Shown here: positions 44,208 through 54,895 of the stretch, piece by piece
Layout of the letters: each line of letters begins with the position of its first letter
Numbering within the stretch: position 1 is the first letter of the stretch
Assembly: GCA_025517425.1 (NCBI GenBank)
Contig: JAOPJY010000001.1
Location: forward strand, 1,226,217 to 1,290,216
DNA: 64,000 bases
Reading direction: 5' to 3'
Origin: Halobacteria archaeon AArc-dxtr1
GTDB lineage: Archaea > Halobacteriota > Halobacteria > Halobacteriales > Natrialbaceae
Translations under genes and position numbers: made by a program
The notes under the pieces: model-generated
Told to the model about the DNA's origin: nothing
Databases searched by the model: none
The model's input: only the letters and a program-made list of their open reading frames with translations

Positions 44208-44588
44208 CAGTGGCTATTGTTGCCACAGAACGTCAATGCACACCTGATCGACAGACAGATCGGCGATCAGTATGGAAATCGGTTCAGTTGTTACGATAGT
44301 AGCAGTTTATTCGTTCGAAATTGACACTGTTACTTCCGTTCAATACAGGGCAAGCAATTGTCGAAGCAGCTATCCATCTATCCAAATTGTATTAAAAGAC
44401 GGCTGCTGAGTAGAGAGTGTATGCACGACAAACCGGATCGATCAAATCGGTGTTGTCGTCCAGTCCACACTCGGAACACTCGAAGCGTCCCTACGTTTCA
44501 CGGACGCCCTCGCAGGCACAGCGGTTGAACGTTTTTTACGTGCTGCATCCCGAACATCTACCAATAGCAGTAATTTTAGAAAAGTAAT
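44208..44588. other. AT-richer spacer, 381 bp, possible zinc-ribbon relict
   Basis: No full gene. On the - strand near 44440-44520 a broken reading gives CAC...FECSECGL, like half of a zinc ribbon, interrupted by a stop. This may be a remnant of a transposase-like gene, but the evidence is weak. Confidence 0.35.
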
Positions 44589-45518
44589 TTACCTTCTAAA
44601 CCGAACAGAGTACCACTCATCCTCATACAGGACGTAGTACTCTTCTCGGTGAAGATCCCGACTACTTTCTGGTGTGTCCTCAATCTCGTCTTGAAGTTGA
44701 TTGTACCCTTCATATTCTGGTGTACTCTGTGGGCCGTCATCCTGTTCACAAGTCTCAAACCGAAGGCTTCCACCAGCCTGTTTCGTCTCGTTGATTAGAT
44801 ATGACGCGTCGTCATCTACATGAGATAACTCAGTCCCATATTTTTCCAGAACATTGTCAATAAACTGTTCGGTAGATTCTGCAGGGGTAGCTGATAGCTG
44901 AATTCTGTTCACGGTCGCTGACTCCTCATCACCTCTCTCAGCTTCCAAGTAACTACCGTGAAAGTCGATGTACTGGTGGTCAAGGCCATCGACGAGTAGC
45001 GATTCTGAATGATCGTCTGCGTCAAGATATCCCGCAGTAACTGCCGTTGAAACGTTTAGATCAACTTCCCCATCGTCGTTGAATTCGACTGCATCAGTGA
45101 TTCGCCACTGGTCGTGGCGAGGAAGATCTGTAATCGACAGGGCCTCGTCATCAGAAACCGTAGTGTGATGTTGTCCTGAAATAGTGTACTGAGGCCCGGT
45201 CACTTCGTTCTCTTCCAGTACCTCCTCCTCTATCCAATAGAACTGCTCTTCCTCTCGAAAGTGAGTACGTTCATCTAGCAGTGATGCAGCCATCGTTTCT
45301 ATGATAACCTCCTCCTCATCAAGGAGTCGGGAAACGAGATCCTCAAGCAGCGGATTATAGGCTACATCGGTCATTGTGGATGCCTCCTGCTTTGCGATCT
45401 CTGCTGGCGAAATCTCCTGAAAATGGAATCTGCGGCTACCCCCCAGACAACCTTCACAGCCGGCGAGGACAACCGCACCTGCAGCAGCTGCCCCGGCAAG
45501 TATTTCCCGACGGTACAT
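44589..45518 (-). CDS. Unrecognised acidic lipoprotein
   Basis: A 309-residue exported protein: RREILAGAAAAGAVVLAGC signal with lipobox (Cys21), then a mostly acidic mature part with no long repeats. Tyr-rich strands and an HYEEYYVLYEDEWYSVRF-like end (REEYYVLYEDEW) suggest a beta-rich domain. I cannot assign a family. Base composition is clearly lower in GC than in both neighbours and codon use differs, as expected for acquired DNA. It sits between the two halves of the sugar transporter. Confidence 0.75.
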   Translation of the reverse strand: MYRREILAGAAAAGAVVLAGCEGCLGGSRRFHFQEISPAEIAKQEASTMTDVAYNPLLEDLVSRLLDEEEVIIETMAASLLDERTHFREEEQFYWIEEEVLEENEVTGPQYTISGQHHTTVSDDEALSITDLPRHDQWRITDAVEFNDDGEVDLNVSTAVTAGYLDADDHSESLLVDGLDHQYIDFHGSYLEAERGDEESATVNRIQLSATPAESTEQFIDNVLEKYGTELSHVDDDASYLINETKQAGGSLRFETCEQDDGPQSTPEYEGYNQLQDEIEDTPESSRDLHREEYYVLYEDEWYSVRFRR

Positions 45519-45884
45519 GTCTGAAAAACATCCACTTTTGCATATATGTTTTGTGGGGTGGATGGTGTTGTACGAGACATGAGCAAACGAAGGATCTACG
45601 CTGGAAATATCGACGATCCAGCGTTCGGTTTCGCTACCAGTGAGTCACGCTCGCGTCGTTCAGGTGGACGCGCGATTTGCACACGTTACGAACTTCCCGA
45701 CCGATTACCCCTTACGTAGATCGAGTCCAAGCTCGTGACACATTCGCGCCCTGTATTCATGACGGCTCTTCAAAAATATACGAAGACTGTCGGGAATCTC
45801 TGCGGTCAGTAAGCACGTGTACTAACCGAATCCACCACCAACTGGTACGCACAGAACTGTGAACCAACGCCGAAAAGAAGGGGA
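45519..45884. other. Intergenic region, 366 bp, no supported gene
   Basis: Only short frames are open and none resembles a known family. Composition is still AT-richer near 45500-45800 and returns to the genome norm at the permease gene. Confidence 0.5.
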
Positions 45885-46904
45885 TCAGTCCGCCACGGCG
45901 GCGACCATCCCACGCTTGTAGTACCGCTCCAGTATCAGGAACAAGAGCACGGGCACGGCCATCGTCAGGATCGATCCCGCAGCGATCATCCCCCACTCGA
46001 CCTGGATGCGCCCGCGCATCAGCGGGAGAACCTGTGGCGCGAGGTAGAGTTCTGGCGAGCGCATGAACACCAGCGGGAAGAAGAAGGCGTTCCAGACCCA
46101 GGTGAACTGGATGACCGCGACCGAGACGAGCGCTGGCGTCGACAGCGGGAGGATGATCGTCCGGAAGATCTGGTAGCGCGAGGCGCCGTCGATGCGCGCG
46201 GCCTCCTCTAGCTCCTTTGGAATCCCGAGCAGGTAGTTCCGGAGGAAGAGGACGACCCAGCCCAGTCCCCAGCCGATGTGGATCAGTATCAGCCCCATAT
46301 AGGTGTCGAACAGCCCCATCTCCCGCAGGGCGTTGTAGTTGCCCATCGCGACCAGTTCTGGGGGCGCAGCCATCACCAGCAGGATGAGGAAAAACAGCGT
46401 CGTCTTCAGCGGAAACTCGAACCGGGCGAAGGGGTACGCCGCCATCACGCCGAGGAGCATGACGACGAGTACGGCAGGGATCGTGACGAGGAACGTATTG
46501 AGCAGCGCCTGACTCAGCGGGGCGGTGCTGTAGTTCCAGGCCTGGACGTAGTTCTCGAAGGTAATCGTCATCCCCTCTAGGTGCCACCAGCCGCCGATAA
46601 TCTCCGGGAGCGGCCGGATCGACGCCATGAACAGGCCGAGAAACGGAACGATCCAGAGAACGGCGACGGTAATCGCGACAGCGTACTTCAGAGTTCTCCG
46701 TCTCGTGGGAACCGCGTCGGCGAGGCGCTGTTGCCAGGTTAGATTCGGATCAGGAGCCGTCTCGGGGACGTCCTCCATTCGCAGGTAGCGGTCGGTGCCG
46801 GCGCCGTCGGTTCTCGCGTTGGAGTCTGTTTCCGCCTCTGCGTCGGCCGGGAGGCTCGATTCTGCGTCGGTGTCAGTCGAGTCGGGGGAGTCGTCGTTGC
46901 TCAT
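45885..46904 (-). CDS. Sugar ABC transporter permease, MalG-like
   Basis: A 339-residue inner permease. An acidic disordered N-terminus of about 70 residues precedes six transmembrane helices. The ATPase-coupling EAA loop is EAARIDGASRYQIFRTIILPLSTPAL at about 240-265. It forms a channel with the MalF-like permease upstream. Its start is seven bases from the MalF stop, so the two are in one operon. The sugar is not known. Confidence 0.9.
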   Translation of the reverse strand: MSNDDSPDSTDTDAESSLPADAEAETDSNARTDGAGTDRYLRMEDVPETAPDPNLTWQQRLADAVPTRRRTLKYAVAITVAVLWIVPFLGLFMASIRPLPEIIGGWWHLEGMTITFENYVQAWNYSTAPLSQALLNTFLVTIPAVLVVMLLGVMAAYPFARFEFPLKTTLFFLILLVMAAPPELVAMGNYNALREMGLFDTYMGLILIHIGWGLGWVVLFLRNYLLGIPKELEEAARIDGASRYQIFRTIILPLSTPALVSVAVIQFTWVWNAFFFPLVFMRSPELYLAPQVLPLMRGRIQVEWGMIAAGSILTMAVPVLLFLILERYYKRGMVAAVAD

Positions 46905-46910
46905 GTCGGA

Positions 46911-47870
46911 TTACCTCATGCGGGCGATGTACAGTGCGAGTGGCGCGACGATGAACAGCTGAATCAGCGCCACGACCATTGCCATCCCGTAGTCTATTTC
47001 CGGCCGGAAGGCGGCTCGGTACACCTCGATTCCAAGTACGGAATACGCGTGGTTCGGTCCGCCTGCCGCGCCGCCGGCCGCGTAGACGATGTCGAACATG
47101 CGCATCACCCAGATGATGCCCATAATGACGACGACGGCGGTCACCGGCTTCACCAACGGCCAGATAATGTCCCAGAACCGCCGCCACGGGCCAGCACCGT
47201 CGACTTTGGCCGACTCGATCAGAGACGGATCGATGGCCGAAAGCGACGAACTGTACAGCAGCATGCTAAAGCCGGTGTGAACCCAGATCCCGCCCGCGAT
47301 GAGTGCGTAGATCGCTACCTGTGGCGACTGCGTCCAGTTGCGGACCCACTGGTCCTGTCCGAGCACCCGAAGCACCTCGTTGAAGATCCCGGCCTGAGGA
47401 TCGTAGACGAACAGCAGAACTAGTCCGATGACGATCGGCGGGACGGTAAAGCCCACAAACACCATCGACCGGAGGATGCGCCGCCCCTTCAGGTCCGCAA
47501 ACAGCAGCGCCAGCCCGAGGCCGAGGAAGGTGCTCGCGGGGACGTGGACGACGACCCACAGGAGATTGTGGGTGAGCGCGCCCATCGGATACCGAAACTC
47601 CTGAATATTCGACCAGTGGACGATGAGTGGATCGGTGAGCGATCGGGTCCAGTTGTCGAATCCGACGAAATTCTCCATCGTGAACGTGTCCCATGCGTAG
47701 AAGCTCCCGATCGCGGAGTAGACGATCGGTCCGACGGAGAAGATCCCGAAAAGCGTGAGGCCAGGGACCAGAAACACAATGATAGCGATCGCTTTCTCGC
47801 GGTCGATATCCAGACCGATTCCCAGGTCACGATCGGTGTCGGCGGATTCGAATCTGTCTCGTAAGCTCAT
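46911..47870 (-). CDS. Sugar ABC transporter permease, MalF-like
   Basis: A 319-residue permease with six helices. The EAA-type loop is ESAKVDGAGPWRRFWDIIWPLVKPV. Signature pieces include GLTLFGIFSVGPIVYSAIGSFY and FVGFDNWTRSLTD. Its stop is six bases from the MalG-like gene and its start is nine bases after the ATPase gene, so all three are probably one transcript. Confidence 0.9.
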   Translation of the reverse strand: MSLRDRFESADTDRDLGIGLDIDREKAIAIIVFLVPGLTLFGIFSVGPIVYSAIGSFYAWDTFTMENFVGFDNWTRSLTDPLIVHWSNIQEFRYPMGALTHNLLWVVVHVPASTFLGLGLALLFADLKGRRILRSMVFVGFTVPPIVIGLVLLFVYDPQAGIFNEVLRVLGQDQWVRNWTQSPQVAIYALIAGGIWVHTGFSMLLYSSSLSAIDPSLIESAKVDGAGPWRRFWDIIWPLVKPVTAVVVIMGIIWVMRMFDIVYAAGGAAGGPNHAYSVLGIEVYRAAFRPEIDYGMAMVVALIQLFIVAPLALYIARMR

Positions 47871-47879
47871 GACTGCGCC

Positions 47880-49049
<1,170 letters not shown>

Positions 49050-49113
49050 GAGGATAGTGTACGCCGGATTCACCCATTAATCCCACCTGTACCGCCAGAA
49101 ATAGTGATATGAG

Positions 49114-49127
49114 CGTTCTGCAGAACG
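49114..49127. promoter_or_regulatory. 14-base palindrome upstream of the sugar ABC operon
   Basis: CGTTCTGCAGAACG is a perfect palindrome lying 65 bases upstream of the ATPase start. It could be a regulator site for the ABC operon, or part of the divergent promoter region of the phosphopantothenate synthetase gene. Confidence 0.35.
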
Positions 49128-49313
49128 ACAGTCCAGACCGAGGTTTCAGTCGGCAGGAGAAGTCGGCCAGCCGAGAGATCTCTCGGCCGTCGAACTGCGG
49201 CGACAGTGGGCGGAGTAATCGGGGAACGGCCCGATGACGGCGACCGTGGCACGACGAGGCTACGCTCACCGCCGATCGGTCGGCTTTTTATCGGCGACCC
49301 CTACCCCTCTGAC

Positions 49314-50096
49314 GTGAGCGAGCACGATCCTGCGCCCGCCGAGGTCGACCACGAAGAGGAGCTTCCCGAAGAGCACCCGCGGTACCAGGACCTGCTCACG
49401 CGCCACCGGATCGAGGCGGGGGTCAGGAAGGGGATCACGCACCTCCAGGGGATGCACGCCGAGGGGCGAGGGAGTGCCTTCGACTATCTGCTGGGCGAGG
49501 AGACGATCCCGAGCGCCGACGCCGCCGAGCGCGCCGCCGCCGCCAACCTGCTGCTCGCCGAGAAACCGGTCCTCTCGATCAACGGCAACGTCGCCGCGCT
49601 CGTCCCCGGCGAGATGGTCGCGCTCGCTGAGGCCGTCGACGCCGACCTCGAAATCAATCTCTTCAACCGGACGCCCGAGCGAATCGACGCCATCGCTGAT
49701 CACCTACGAGAGCACGGCGCCACGGATGTGAAGGGGATCGAGGCCGACGCACGGATTCCAAATCTCGAGCACGAACGCGCGAAGGTCGATTCAGCTGGCA
49801 TCCACGCCGCAGACGTCGTCCTCGTCCCCTTAGAGGACGGCGACCGGGCGGAGGCGCTGTCGGCGATGGGGAAAACCGAGATCGTGATCGACCTCAATCC
49901 CCTCTCGCGATCCCCGCAGGTCGCAGACGTCCCGATCGTCGACAACATCATCCGAGCAGTCCCGAACGTGACTGCCCGCGCGCGCGAGCTGGCGGACGCC
50001 GATCCCGAGGAACTCCGTGAGATCGTCGACGGGTTCGACCCCGAGGCGGCGCTCGAAGACGCCGAAACGCGGATCCGGTCGGGAACGCTCGCCTAA
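49314..50096 (+). CDS. 4-phosphopantoate--beta-alanine ligase (phosphopantothenate synthetase)
   Basis: A 260-residue archaeal CoA-pathway enzyme that joins 4-phosphopantoate to beta-alanine with ATP. Diagnostic segments are HPRYQDLLTRHRIEAGVRKGITHLQGMHAEGRGSAFDYLLGE, SINGNVAALVPGEMVALA, VLVPLEDGDRAEALSAMGKTEIVIDLNPLSRS and DNIIRAVPN. The GTG at 49314 is preferred. It pairs with pantoate kinase at 41480-42343 to replace the bacterial PanC/PanK route. Confidence 0.9.
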   Translation: MSEHDPAPAEVDHEEELPEEHPRYQDLLTRHRIEAGVRKGITHLQGMHAEGRGSAFDYLLGEETIPSADAAERAAAANLLLAEKPVLSINGNVAALVPGEMVALAEAVDADLEINLFNRTPERIDAIADHLREHGATDVKGIEADARIPNLEHERAKVDSAGIHAADVVLVPLEDGDRAEALSAMGKTEIVIDLNPLSRSPQVADVPIVDNIIRAVPNVTARARELADADPEELREIVDGFDPEAALEDAETRIRSGTLA

Positions 50097-50105
50097 CCGA
50101 ACTGC

Positions 50106-50813
50106 TCAAATTTTGTCGGTCACGCGGGGCGAAACGCTGTTTCGTCCGCCCTCATCGCCAGCTGACTCGTCGTCAGCGCTAGACAGCGGGCCAGACTCGT
50201 CGCCGCCGATCGGAATCGCCGACTCGTCCCCGCCGTCGACCAGCGGAAGCCGCGACCGAATCGAGGCAGCCCACTCCGTCGTCTGGTAGTACGACAGCGA
50301 GAGGTACTCGCTCAGCCGTCGCTTTGCCGACGTATCGATCTCGTACTCGATTCCCTGCCCGTCGACGACCTCCCCGGCGTAGCGGTCGAACCACTGGCGA
50401 GTGAGATCGACGCCGGTCTCGGCGTCGTAGCCGCGGGCGACGTAGTGTTTGTATGGGTGGCGGATCCACGAACACTCCCAGTGGGCGTAGACGTCGACGC
50501 CGGTCTCGTTTTCCAGATCGTGGAGGACGATGTGGAGTTGCTTCGAGGCCAACGGAGAGGCCCGCCAGACCCACGAGCCCTCCGCGGTGTTACCGTCCAT
50601 CCTGACCTTGAGGGCGGCGATGGGGTTGCGCGAGAAGCCCATCTCCTCAAGCGCCGCCTCGAGTTCGTCCTCCGAGCACTCGGCCGTAAGGACGTACTCT
50701 TCTGCCGAAGTGTGGCTGACGGCGTAGCCGTCGAAGGTGCCCCGAAGGAGGAAGTGAATCTGCGGGAGCAGGCTGCGCCGGACGGCGTTTATCGCATCCT
50801 CTCTGTAACCCAT
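50106..50813 (-). CDS. Haloarchaeal conserved-type protein, unknown function
   Basis: A 235-residue protein. Residues 1-170 look folded, with alternating strands and helices (YREDAINAVRRSLLPQIHFLL, LHIVLHDLENETGVDVYAHWECSWIRHPYKHY). The last 40 residues are acidic and disordered. No catalytic motif is recognised. It is convergent with the phosphopantothenate synthetase gene, with nine bases between. The ATG at 50813 is chosen over a longer frame that begins in non-conserved sequence. Confidence 0.7.
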   Translation of the reverse strand: MGYREDAINAVRRSLLPQIHFLLRGTFDGYAVSHTSAEEYVLTAECSEDELEAALEEMGFSRNPIAALKVRMDGNTAEGSWVWRASPLASKQLHIVLHDLENETGVDVYAHWECSWIRHPYKHYVARGYDAETGVDLTRQWFDRYAGEVVDGQGIEYEIDTSAKRRLSEYLSLSYYQTTEWAASIRSRLPLVDGGDESAIPIGGDESGPLSSADDESAGDEGGRNSVSPRVTDKI

Positions 50814-50970
50814 AGTGGCCTCGTCTGTTGGTCCGGCTTCAGTATCAGCGTTGGCCCGGCAGGAGTCGGGACGGGACCGCTCTCGGTTTTCGGACGGCAT
50901 TCCCGGAGCGGCGGAATCTGAGCGCTCGGGAGTGAGAAGTCATAAATTCCCGCTCCGGTTTCGTGAGGAC

Positions 50971-51951
50971 ATGGACGCGTACGAGCTGATCACGCGAAAC
51001 GCCGAGGAGGTCGTCACCGACGAGGAGGTGCGCGAGCTGGCCGAAGATCCCGCCGGTAAACGCGCCTACGTCGGCTACGAGCCCTCAGGGGTTCTCCACG
51101 TCGGGCACCTGCTGACGGCGAACAAGCTAATCGACCTCCAGGAGGCCGGGATGGAGGTCGTCGTCTTGCTCGCTGACGTCCACGCCTACTTAAACGGAAA
51201 GGGGAGCTTCGAGGAGATTCAGGAGATCGCCGAGCAGATGCAGGCGCAGTTCGTCGCCTACGGGTTAGACGAGGAACAGACGGAGTTCGTCTACGGGTCG
51301 GAGTTCCAACTCGACGAGGAGTTTACCCTCGACGTCCACCAGCTCTCGCTGTCGACGACGATGAACCGTGCCCAGCGCGCGATGGCCGACCTCCAGTCCG
51401 GCGAGGTCGCGAAGGTGAGCCACCTCACCTACCCGCTGATGCAGTGTCTGGACATCGAGTACCTGGATGTCGACCTCGCAGTCGGCGGCTTAGATCAGCG
51501 CAAGGTCCACATGCTCGCCCGCGAAGAACTGCCCGACCTCGGCTACGACGCGCGTCCCTGCTTACATACCCCGATCGTCGCTGACCTCACCTCCGGCGAG
51601 GGGAAGATGTCCTCGAGTGAGGGCGTCACGATCTCGATGGAGGACTCGACGGAGGACCTCGAGGAGAAGGTCAACTCGGCGTTCTGTCCGCCGACGCGCG
51701 ATCCCGAGGGCGACCTCGAGAACCCAGTCCTCGAGCTGTTCGAGTACCACGTCTTCCCGCGCTTCGAGGAGGTCGTCGTCGAGCGCCCCGAGAAGTACGG
51801 CGGCGATCTCACCTACGAGGTCTACGAGGACCTCGCCGCAGATCTCGAGTCTGGCGAACTCCACCCCGCAGACGCGAAGGGAACGCTCGCGACGTATTTA
51901 GACGAGTTGATCGCGCCCGGACGGGAAGCGCTCAGAGAGCTTCGCGCGTAG
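50971..51951 (+). CDS. tyrS: Tyrosine--tRNA ligase, archaeal type
   Basis: A 326-residue class I synthetase. The HIGH equivalent is GVLHVGHLLTANKL at about 46-59, and the KMSKS equivalent is GEGKMSSSEG at about 209-218. YPLMQCLDIEYLDVDLAVGGLDQRKVHMLARE is typical of archaeal TyrRS. It lacks the long C-terminal anticodon domain of bacterial enzymes, as expected. The ATG at 50971 follows a short leader. Confidence 0.95.
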   Translation: MDAYELITRNAEEVVTDEEVRELAEDPAGKRAYVGYEPSGVLHVGHLLTANKLIDLQEAGMEVVVLLADVHAYLNGKGSFEEIQEIAEQMQAQFVAYGLDEEQTEFVYGSEFQLDEEFTLDVHQLSLSTTMNRAQRAMADLQSGEVAKVSHLTYPLMQCLDIEYLDVDLAVGGLDQRKVHMLAREELPDLGYDARPCLHTPIVADLTSGEGKMSSSEGVTISMEDSTEDLEEKVNSAFCPPTRDPEGDLENPVLELFEYHVFPRFEEVVVERPEKYGGDLTYEVYEDLAADLESGELHPADAKGTLATYLDELIAPGREALRELRA

Positions 51952-52030
51952 GGAGCGGCGCTCTCCCGGCTCCTCTCCTGGCTGCGAATCGGAGGCCGAT
52001 TTTTTGCGATCGAAACCGTAGCCTCAGCCG

Positions 52031-52813
52031 ATGAGCGACGTCTGGACGGTGCTCGCGATCACGACGGTGGCAGGGCTGGCGACGGGGCTGGGCGCGATTC
52101 CCGTCTTTGTTCGCACCCGAGTCAGCCACCGGGTTTACGACGCTGCCCTCGGGCTCGCTGCAGGTATGATGATCTCGGCGTCGGCGTTTGCGCTCATCAT
52201 GCCGGGTCTGGAAATCGGCACCGTCACAGAGGTCGTGGCCGGCGTGCTCGTCGGTGGCGTGGGGCTGCTGATCGCGAACCGGCTGTTCCCGCACGTCCAC
52301 GCCCACTACAACCGGTGGACCGGCCACGGCGGTGGGCCGGACACCGAGCCGGCAGCCGCCGACGCGCTCCGACGTGCGGTCCTGATCGGCGGCGCGATCA
52401 CGCTACACAACGCACCCGAGGGACTGGCGATTGGGGTTGCCTTCGCCTCGGGTCTCGAGGGAGTCGGCCTCGCCGTGGCCGTCGTCATCGCCCTCCAGAA
52501 CGTTCCCGACGGCTTCGCCTTCGCGGTCCCGATGGCCGAGACCGGGCTCTCTCGCCCGCGAGTACTGCTGTACACGGCACTCTCGGGAGCGGTTCCGCAG
52601 GTGGTCGCCGCGCTAGCTGGCTTCCTGCTCGTCGAGTTCATCGACGGCCTCTTTCCGCTCGCAGCCGGGTTCGCCGCCGGTGCGATGATCGCGGTCGTCT
52701 TCCGCGAGATGGTCCCACAGAGCCACGGCCACGGGTATGCCGACGCGGCGACGGCCGCATTTCTCGCGGGTTTTTCGCTGCTGGTCGTCGTCGACGTGCT
52801 GCTTGTCGTCTGA
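52031..52813 (+). CDS. ZIP family metal transporter
   Basis: A 260-residue membrane protein with eight helices. The ZIP metal-site helices read GGAITLHNAPEGLAIGVAFASGL (helix 4) and VVIALQNVPDGFAFAVPMAETG (helix 5). The first helix pair is separated from helix 4 by a His-containing loop (HVHAHYNRWTGHGG). It imports zinc or another divalent metal by analogy with the family; specificity is not shown. Confidence 0.9.
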   Translation: MSDVWTVLAITTVAGLATGLGAIPVFVRTRVSHRVYDAALGLAAGMMISASAFALIMPGLEIGTVTEVVAGVLVGGVGLLIANRLFPHVHAHYNRWTGHGGGPDTEPAAADALRRAVLIGGAITLHNAPEGLAIGVAFASGLEGVGLAVAVVIALQNVPDGFAFAVPMAETGLSRPRVLLYTALSGAVPQVVAALAGFLLVEFIDGLFPLAAGFAAGAMIAVVFREMVPQSHGHGYADAATAAFLAGFSLLVVVDVLLVV

Positions 52814-52884
52814 GAAGGGGACAACACACATCGGGTTCCGGGCACAATTATATCACATCCGAGTGTGTCAAATACAACGACTGA

Positions 52885-54270
52885 ATGAGAGAGTCAGGTT
52901 CGAGGGACCAAGGGCTGGGATCCCGAGACGCCAGTTCCAGGCGTCGTGGGCGAGAAGCAAGCAAGGAGAGCCGCAGCGGAGGTTCGACATGGTCGCGACG
53001 GCGAGTCCTCCAGGCGTGTCTCACCGGGTCAGCCGTCGGGACTGCGGGATGTACGCTCCCGGGTGGTACGGACGACACCGGAGAGCGAAGAGCCGACGGC
53101 TACGAGTTCGATGACGACGTGCCCGATTCCGTTCGCGAACAGGTGTGGCGCGTCGATCGGCGACTCGGTGAACTCGTCGACCGTCGACCGGAATCGCCGG
53201 TCTCGATAGCGGTGCTATCTGATCCGCCCGGATCGAGCGGTGAGGTGTCGTTGGATCGCCACCAAACGCTGCGCTTTGCGGCACAGCACGTCTCCCCCGA
53301 GGTACCGGACTCCGGTCCGCCCGAAGAGGGACACGTCGACCGGGGCGGCACGCTCATCACGGAGGAGGACGAGCGGACAGTCCTCCTTATCGGAGCGGAG
53401 ATCGACGACGCCCTCGTCGCACACGAACTGTTTCACGCGATTCAAGACGACGTCATCGGGTCACTAACGTCGCAGGATTCGACCAGTGACGGGTCGGCGG
53501 CCGCGAATTCGATCCTGGAAGGGGCAGCGACGTACGTCGAATGCTGGTACGACCAGCGCTGTCTGGACGGAGCCTACGACCCGTGCACGACGCTTCCGCA
53601 TCCCGCCCTCGACGAGGTTCCGCTCGTTCAGCTAGCCGGCGTACACCAGGCGTACACTACCGGCGCACATTTCGTCCACGAGGTGTACGAACGGGACGGC
53701 TGGGAGGGCGTCTGGGAGGTCCACCGATCGGTCCCCGAGTCGACGCGTTCGATCATGGATCCAGAACAGTTCTTCGCCGGTGAGCTCTCCCCCGTGTCGA
53801 TCCCGGTTCCGTTTTCCGAGACAGACGACTGGACGATCTTCGAGGAAGACCGACTCGGCGTCTATCCGCTCTACACGAAGCTACTGTCGCTCGACGTCGT
53901 CTCACTCGACGATCCGGCAGCACGGGCTGCGCCCTCGCTTACGGAACGAACGGGGTTCGAACACGTGTACCGAACCGAACTGCTCGCCGACTGGCGCAGC
54001 GATACGTTCGTCGGCTACACCAATTTTGATCTGGAGGGAGAGATCGCCGATCCGGACGGGCTGGCGTACGCGTGGACCGTCGAGTGGAAGACCGAAGCCG
54101 ACGCGACCACAATCGCCAGCGCCGTCGAAGATGCATACGACGATCGCGGATCGGCCGACGGCGAGCGGTGGCAACTCGACGGGGATGTCGTCGGAGTCGG
54201 CCGCGACGAGACGCGCGTGACGTTCACGATGGCACCGCACGAGGGAGCCTACGACGCGCTATTCGGATAG
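52885..54270 (+). CDS. Exported HExxH-type surface protein (Hvo_1808-like)
   Basis: A 461-residue lipoprotein: an unusually long Ser/Arg-rich leader, a twin-arginine motif at 38-40, and lipobox Cys56. The mature part has the zinc-protease signature VAHELFHAIQDD (HELFH at 180-184) and a downstream glutamate in ILEGAATYVECW that could be the third ligand. Members are annotated as surface proteins with no proven substrate. Peptidase activity is inferred from the motif only. The other motifs (EDRLGVYPLYTKLL, TVEWKTEADA) are not assigned. Confidence 0.78.
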   Translation: MRESGSRDQGLGSRDASSRRRGREASKESRSGGSTWSRRRVLQACLTGSAVGTAGCTLPGGTDDTGERRADGYEFDDDVPDSVREQVWRVDRRLGELVDRRPESPVSIAVLSDPPGSSGEVSLDRHQTLRFAAQHVSPEVPDSGPPEEGHVDRGGTLITEEDERTVLLIGAEIDDALVAHELFHAIQDDVIGSLTSQDSTSDGSAAANSILEGAATYVECWYDQRCLDGAYDPCTTLPHPALDEVPLVQLAGVHQAYTTGAHFVHEVYERDGWEGVWEVHRSVPESTRSIMDPEQFFAGELSPVSIPVPFSETDDWTIFEEDRLGVYPLYTKLLSLDVVSLDDPAARAAPSLTERTGFEHVYRTELLADWRSDTFVGYTNFDLEGEIADPDGLAYAWTVEWKTEADATTIASAVEDAYDDRGSADGERWQLDGDVVGVGRDETRVTFTMAPHEGAYDALFG

Positions 54271-54343
54271 GTGCAGAGAGTTAGGAGAGGTGCAGGGAGA
54301 GTATTTAGGGAGGTGCAAAAAGAGGTGGTCGGCGCTGGCAAAC

Positions 54344-54895
54344 TCAACCGAGGACGTATCGCGCCGCGGGGAAGCGCTCGATGAGCGCCTGTCCGCCGAC
54401 GTCGATGCGCTCAATGAACCGATCCAGGCCGAGGATTCGACCCGCACCCAGCGCCGCGATCGCCAGGAAGACGATCAAGTAGACCAGGTCACTGTTGACG
54501 AAGCCCAGCGGGCCCGCGACGTCCCAGCTGGCGAGGTAGAACATCGCCATCTGCATCGCGCCGCCAAGCGCCGCCAGGCGGACGAACGCGCCCGCGATCA
54601 GCGCGAGACCGATCATGAGCTGGGTTGCTGGCACGACAACGTTGATGACGTCCATCAGCGCCGGGTTCGCAGCCATCGCGGTGAAGACGCCCGCGATGGG
54701 CCCTTCCGCGCCCATGAGGTAGCCGCTGGCGTTGAACGCCTCGCCAGTCACCTTCCCCAGTCCCGCGCCGAGGAACGCAAGCCCCATCGTCAGCCGAAGC
54801 GCGACCACGAACCACGCGCTCAACGCGTGGGGTTCGCCTGCGAGCGTGACACCGCCGTACCGGCTTTCGAGCCGGTTTTGAGTTGTTGTCGACAT
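54344..54895 (-). CDS. DoxX family membrane protein (TQO-like)
   Basis: A 183-residue four-helix protein. The opening is polar to about 30, then ALRLTMGLAFLGAGLGKVTGE, VVVPATQLMIGLALIAGAFVRLAALGGAMQMAMFYL and GRILGLDRF. DoxX-type proteins include the small subunit of thiosulfate:quinone oxidoreductase, but no DoxA/thiosulfate genes are near. The start at 54895 (MSTTTQNR) is preferred. Confidence 0.87.
   Translation of the reverse strand: MSTTTQNRLESRYGGVTLAGEPHALSAWFVVALRLTMGLAFLGAGLGKVTGEAFNASGYLMGAEGPIAGVFTAMAANPALMDVINVVVPATQLMIGLALIAGAFVRLAALGGAMQMAMFYLASWDVAGPLGFVNSDLVYLIVFLAIAALGAGRILGLDRFIERIDVGGQALIERFPAARYVLG

Noticed and set aside
44440-44540. Broken zinc-ribbon-like reading on the - strand
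   Set aside because: Interrupted by a stop and only about 30 codons. Insufficient to call a transposase pseudogene.
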